Source: Candidatus Aerophobota bacterium (GTDB lineage: Bacteria; Aerophobota; Aerophobia; Aerophobales; B3-G15). Taken from it: DNA of 9,362 nt. Position 1 is the first letter of the stretch, and every line of letters begins with the position of its first letter. Under the pieces are notes generated by a model that was not told where the DNA came from, ran no database searches, and saw only the letters and a list, made by a program, of their open reading frames with translations. Made by a program: the position numbers and the translations under genes. The stretch lies in contig QMQA01000028.1 in assembly GCA_003648845.1 (NCBI GenBank), forward strand, positions 1 to 9,362, read 5' to 3'. Positions 6,119 to 9,362 of the stretch are shown in pieces.

Positions 6119-7047
6119 TGAAAGTTCTGGTTACAGGAGGAGCAGGATTCATAGGAAGATGGGTGGTAAAGCATCTACTTGATGAAGGATGTGATGTTTG
6201 TGCATTGGATAACCTCTCAAGTGGAAAAGTAGAAAATATTGTCGAATTTATAGAGCATCCCCGGTTTAAATTTATAAGAGGAGATATTCTTGATACAAAC
6301 CTGCTTGTGGGACTTTTTGATTTAAACTTTGAGGTATGTCTTCACTTAGCAGCCTGTGTTAATGTTCAGGATAGTATTGAGAATCCTGAGAAAAGTTTTA
6401 AGGTAAACCTGAGAGGAACCTTTAACCTCCTGGAGGAGGCAAAAAAGAAAAACACTCGATTTATTTTAGTTAGCACCTGTATGGTTTATAAAGAAGCCAA
6501 GGGTGGTAAACCAATTAATGAGAGCCATCCTCTTTCTCCCCTTTCCCCTTATGCAGCTACCAAAATAGCTGCCGAGAAACTCACTCTTTCTTATTATCAT
6601 GCATACAGATTGCCTGTAGTGATCCTCCGTCCTTTTAATACCTATGGTCCTTTCCAGAGGACAGATACAGAAGGTGGAGTAATTCCTATATTTATAACCC
6701 GGAGTCTACAGGGAAAAACTCTTTATATTTACGGTGACGGAAAACAAACTCGTGATTTTCTCTATGTGGAAGATTGTGCCGAGGCTATAGTAAAAGCAAC
6801 CTTAATTGATGGAATATCTGGAGAGATCCTGAATATAGGTACAGGAAAGGATATTTCCATAGATGATTTAGCTTTGTTAATAACTAACAGTAATCATCAC
6901 AAACATATTCCCCATATTCATCCTCAAAGCGAGATTCCAAAACTTGTTTGTGATTACGGTAAAGCAAAAAGGCTCTTAAATTGGGAACCTAAAACCTCCC
7001 TGATAGAGGGGATAGATAAAACTCGAGAATGGATAAAAAACAGTTGA
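6118..7047 (+). CDS. NAD-dependent sugar-nucleotide epimerase/dehydratase (extended SDR, GalE-like)
   Basis: This 309-residue protein is a typical extended short-chain dehydrogenase/reductase acting on a nucleotide sugar. It has TGGAGFIG (6-13) for NAD, D31 after the second strand, GDILD (55-59), HLAACVNVQDSIENP (76-90), the catalytic T120 in VSTCMVY and Y145/K149 in SPYAATK, then RPFNTYGPFQ (171-180), GVIPIF and YGDGKQTRDFLYVEDCAEA (205-223), and the usual LNWEP (287-291) near the end. The catalytic triad looks complete. A histidine-rich stretch (260-268) is unusual. The ATG shares its A with the previous stop codon; AGGAG lies at 6102-6106. The canonical pseudaminic pathway has no such enzyme between PseB and PseC. 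It may act on the dehydratase product (5-epimerisation or reduction) or make a different sugar; family membership does not fix the substrate. Confidence 0.9.
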   Translation: MKVLVTGGAGFIGRWVVKHLLDEGCDVCALDNLSSGKVENIVEFIEHPRFKFIRGDILDTNLLVGLFDLNFEVCLHLAACVNVQDSIENPEKSFKVNLRGTFNLLEEAKKKNTRFILVSTCMVYKEAKGGKPINESHPLSPLSPYAATKIAAEKLTLSYYHAYRLPVVILRPFNTYGPFQRTDTEGGVIPIFITRSLQGKTLYIYGDGKQTRDFLYVEDCAEAIVKATLIDGISGEILNIGTGKDISIDDLALLITNSNHHKHIPHIHPQSEIPKLVCDYGKAKRLLNWEPKTSLIEGIDKTREWIKNS

Positions 7048-7093
7048 AACTCTATTGAAGAAAGTACATCCTGGTTATTGATGGACAAAAAAA

Positions 7094-8257
7094 ATGCAAA
7101 AAAGAATAGTTTTTTTACCTTATGGGCACCAGTGGATAGATGAGGAAGATATAAAAGAGGTAACAGAAGTTTTGAAGAGTGAGTGGATGACCCAGGGGCC
7201 AAAAGTAAAGGAGTTTGAGCGAAAACTTGCTAATTATTGTGGTGCAAACTACGCTGTAGTCTTTTCTTCAGGAACAGCAGCCCTGCATGGTGCTTATTTT
7301 GCCGGGGGAATTAAAGAAGGCTGTGAGATAATTACCTCACCCATCACTTTTTTATCCACTACAAATGCTGCTTTATTCCTGTATGCCCATCCTGTTTTTG
7401 TAGATGTGGAAAAAGATACAGGGAATATCAATCCGGGCCTGATAGAGAAGAAGGTTACGGAGAAAACAAAGGTGATTGCTCCGGTGCACTACGGTGGACA
7501 TCCGGCAGATTTAGAAAAAATCTCAAAAGTTGCTAAAAAGTATAATTTATTGGTAATAGAAGATGCTTGCCACGCATTGGGGGCGGAGTATAAGGGTGAA
7601 AAAATAGGTAGTTGCAAATATTCAGATATGACTGTTTTTAGTTTTCATCCTGTAAAATCAATAACAACAGGTGAAGGAGGAGCGGTCTTAACCAATAACA
7701 AGGAGTATTATAAAAAACTTATAATGTTTAGAGAGCATGGAGTGACAAAAGACCAGGTTGAGTTTAAAAAGCTTCCTCCTGGAGACTGGTACTATGAAAT
7801 GCATCTTTTGGGCTATAACTATAGATTAACCGATATTCAATGTGCTCTGGGAGCATCTCAATTAAAGAAATTAAATAAATTTATTCAAAGGAGAAGAGAA
7901 ATTGCAAAAATTTATGGGGACGCTTTTAGAGATAATGACTTTTTTGAGCTGCCAGAGGAAAAAAGCTATGCCAAATCTTCTTGGCATCTTTATCCTGTCA
8001 AATTAAAAGATATGTACAAAGATAAAAAAAGGGAAATTTTTGCAAAATTAAGAGAAGAAGGATTGGGTGTGCAGGTACATTACATTCCTGTTTATCTGCA
8101 ACCTTATTATCAAAGATTGGGTTACAGGAAAGGGATTTGTCCAAATGCTGAGGATTTTTATCAAAGAGAGATAAGTATTCCTTTATATCAATCTATGAGC
8201 GGAGAAGATATCGAATATGTGGTTAATACTATTTTTAAGGTATTTAAGGAGGTTTAA
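7094..8257 (+). CDS. pseC: PseC-type UDP-4-amino sugar aminotransferase (DegT/DnrJ/EryC1 family)
   Basis: A PLP-dependent enzyme that aminates C4 of a UDP-4-keto-6-deoxy amino sugar; in the Pse pathway it makes UDP-4-amino-4,6-dideoxy-N-acetyl-L-altrosamine with glutamate as donor. The 387-residue length and motifs fit PseC closely: FLPYGHQWIDEEDI (7-20), SSGTAALHGAY (58-68), SPITFLSTTNAAL (82-94), VIEDACHALGAEYKG (154-168) with D157 for the pyridine nitrogen, FSFHPVKSITTGEGG (182-196) with K188 as the Schiff-base lysine, and WYYEMHLLGYNYRLTDIQ (232-249). The gene lies 46 bases after the epimerase. Its ATG has no good Shine-Dalgarno site and is preceded by eight A residues (7087-7094, the last being the A of ATG); an in-frame stop just upstream rules out an earlier start. 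Close relatives make other 4-amino sugars, so the exact substrate is inferred. Confidence 0.92.
   Translation: MQKRIVFLPYGHQWIDEEDIKEVTEVLKSEWMTQGPKVKEFERKLANYCGANYAVVFSSGTAALHGAYFAGGIKEGCEIITSPITFLSTTNAALFLYAHPVFVDVEKDTGNINPGLIEKKVTEKTKVIAPVHYGGHPADLEKISKVAKKYNLLVIEDACHALGAEYKGEKIGSCKYSDMTVFSFHPVKSITTGEGGAVLTNNKEYYKKLIMFREHGVTKDQVEFKKLPPGDWYYEMHLLGYNYRLTDIQCALGASQLKKLNKFIQRRREIAKIYGDAFRDNDFFELPEEKSYAKSSWHLYPVKLKDMYKDKKREIFAKLREEGLGVQVHYIPVYLQPYYQRLGYRKGICPNAEDFYQREISIPLYQSMSGEDIEYVVNTIFKVFKEV
8246..8253 (+). promoter_or_regulatory. Strong Shine-Dalgarno site for the cytidylyltransferase
   Basis: AAGGAGGT, a near-perfect anti-16S match, lies within the last codons of pseC and 4 bases before the ATG at 8258. 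It contrasts with the weak site of pseC itself and suggests efficient independent initiation. Confidence 0.8.
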
Positions 8258-9097
8258 ATGAAAATAGCAGCAGTAATTCAGGCAAGGACATCTTCAACCA
8301 GATTGCCAAAAAAGGTTTTAAAAGAGCTTCCTTATGGAAGCGGTATAACTGTTTTGGAGCAGGTTATAAAGAGATTAAAGAGGTCACAGCAATTAGATGA
8401 GATAGTCATTGCAACAACAACAGAAAAGGAAGATGACAAAATTGTAGAAGTGGCCGAAAAACGAGATGTGAAGTGGTTCAGAGGTAGCAAGGAAGATGTC
8501 CTGTCAAGATATTACTTAACAGCAAAAGAAAATAATATTGATATAGTTGTTAGAATCACAAGTGATTGTCCCTGTATAGATGCGGAAATTGTTGATCTGG
8601 TGATAGATGAGCACATAAGAATGATGCCTGAGTATACATCAAACTCCTTAGTTAGAACCTATCCACATGGACTTGGTGTGGAGGTTGTCAGTTTTGAGGC
8701 ACTGGAGAAAGCCTGGAGAAATGCAAAAAAAGACTATGAAAGAGAACATGTCACACCTTATATTTATAAAAATCCCTACATTTTCAAAATCAACCAGGTA
8801 AAAGCACCAGAGGAGCTTTATGCACCAGATATAAGAGTAACTCTTGATACAGAAGAGGATTATGTCTTGCTTTGTGCAGTGTTTGATTATTTGTACCCCA
8901 AAAATGAATACTTTAATGCTTACGATATAGTGAATCTTTTTAGAAAAAAACCATGGTTAAAATTGATAAACAAAAAGGTTGTTCAAAAGAGGATATTTGG
9001 CACATTAAGCGAGGAACTTAAAGAGGCGGTTAAGATATTAGACCTGCAAGACTTAAAAAGAGCAAGAGATTTTCTGGGAGAATATTTATTGAGGTAA
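8258..9097 (+). CDS. spsF: SpsF/PseF-type cytidylyltransferase (nonulosonic acid activation)
   Basis: Members of this nucleotidyltransferase family (SpsF, COG1861) sit in nonulosonic-acid and spore-coat polysaccharide clusters and are thought to activate the sugar acid with CTP to CMP-sugar, the donor used by Maf-type transferases. The N-terminal nucleotide-binding signature is IQARTSSTRLPKKVLK (7-22). It is followed by LDEIVIATTTEKEDD (46-60), FRGSKEDVLSRYY (74-86), VVRITSDCPCID (97-108) with the metal-binding aspartate region, PHGLGVEVVSFEAL (136-149), EREHVTPYIY (161-170) and VTLDTEEDY (194-202). Residues about 245-279 form an extra helical tail. The start codon directly follows the pseC stop with no gap, so the two genes are co-transcribed. 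Classical PseF belongs to a related but distinct group, so the spsF name reflects the family rather than proven activity. Confidence 0.85.
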   Translation: MKIAAVIQARTSSTRLPKKVLKELPYGSGITVLEQVIKRLKRSQQLDEIVIATTTEKEDDKIVEVAEKRDVKWFRGSKEDVLSRYYLTAKENNIDIVVRITSDCPCIDAEIVDLVIDEHIRMMPEYTSNSLVRTYPHGLGVEVVSFEALEKAWRNAKKDYEREHVTPYIYKNPYIFKINQVKAPEELYAPDIRVTLDTEEDYVLLCAVFDYLYPKNEYFNAYDIVNLFRKKPWLKLINKKVVQKRIFGTLSEELKEAVKILDLQDLKRARDFLGEYLLR

Positions 9098-9102
9098 TAG
9101 TG

Positions 9103-9362
9103 ATGAAACAGGGGCGATATCCAATATTTGAATTTAACGGACGATGTTTCTTTTCATTAAAAAGAGAACACCTTGAAAAACTCAAAGAGTGGCGAAATGC
9201 TCAAATGGATATTTTAAGACAATGGAAACCACTAACTGACCATAATCAAGAGAAATGGTTTCAAGAAGTTTCTACAGCTATTAATCAAGTCGTTTTCTCA
9301 ATAGTAATTTTTGATAAAGGCAATAATGAAGAATTTATAGGTTATTGTGGACTGGTTAATAT
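9103..9362 (+). CDS. GNAT acetyltransferase (PseH-like), 5' part cut by the window end
   Basis: An open frame runs from the ATG at 9103 to the last base, giving 86 complete residues. It follows the cytidylyltransferase stop by 5 bases, with GAGG at 9091-9094 as ribosome site; a GTG at 9100 is an alternative start one codon earlier. The segment LKREHLEKLKEWRNAQMDILRQW and, after a helix with EKWFQE, the strands VVFSIVIFD and FIGYCGLVN match the first half of a RimL/PseH-type GNAT domain. The acetyl-CoA binding loop would lie beyond the window. In a pseudaminic pathway the expected role is N4-acetylation of the UDP-4-amino sugar made by PseC. Function is inferred from this fold and the operon. 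Confidence 0.78.
   Translation, partial: MKQGRYPIFEFNGRCFFSLKREHLEKLKEWRNAQMDILRQWKPLTDHNQEKWFQEVSTAINQVVFSIVIFDKGNNEEFIGYCGLVN

Noticed and set aside
1..9362. Mobile elements, CRISPR arrays or tRNA genes
   Set aside because: I saw no transposase-like frame, terminal inverted repeats, regularly spaced repeats or cloverleaf sequence; the only clear repeat is inside the coiled-coil gene.

Overview
The window is a flagellar and glycan-biosynthesis region from an AT-rich bacterium with clear Shine-Dalgarno (SD) sites and bacterial sigma-70 and sigma-28 type promoters. The gene set (fliD-fliS, a DUF115/Maf flagellin glycosyltransferase, then a pseudaminic-acid-type pathway) fits several anaerobic lineages, including Firmicutes, deltaproteobacterial-type groups and deep candidate phyla. 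I cannot place the phylum from sequence alone.

Left block (1-4220, plus strand): the 3' part of fliD, fliS, a 206-residue protein of unknown function and a 644-residue Maf glycosyltransferase. They lie head to tail with overlaps or very short gaps and look like one operon. The FliD cap protein carries an extra discoidin (F5/8 type C) domain just before its C-terminal coiled coil.

Middle (4237-4849): a short minus-strand gene encodes a coiled-coil protein built of 11-residue (hendecad) repeats, convergent with maf. Upstream of it is a compact divergent control region. It holds a near-consensus extended -10 promoter facing left, a mirror-image promoter facing right with a 19-bp spacer, and further right a sigma-28 (FliA/SigD) site with a perfect GCCGATAA -10 element.

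Right block (4850-9362, plus strand): a nucleotide-sugar operon. Its first gene fuses a MerR-type DNA-binding domain to a PseB/CapD-like UDP-GlcNAc 4,6-dehydratase. Then come a GalE-like short-chain epimerase/dehydratase (SDR), a PseC-type aminotransferase, an SpsF/PseF-type cytidylyltransferase and the start of a GNAT acetyltransferase, cut by the window end. The order dehydratase, aminotransferase, CMP-transferase and acetyltransferase indicates synthesis of a CMP-activated nonulosonic acid, most likely pseudaminic acid or a relative. The nonulosonic acid synthase and UDP-sugar hydrolase would be expected further right.

Together: the right block would make the CMP-sugar, Maf would attach it to flagellin, FliS and FliD would chaperone and cap the filament, and the sigma-28 site would time sugar synthesis with flagellin expression. 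The least ordinary points are the regulator-enzyme fusion beside a MerR-spaced promoter, the discoidin domain in the filament cap, and the extra SDR enzyme between the PseB-like and PseC-like steps.
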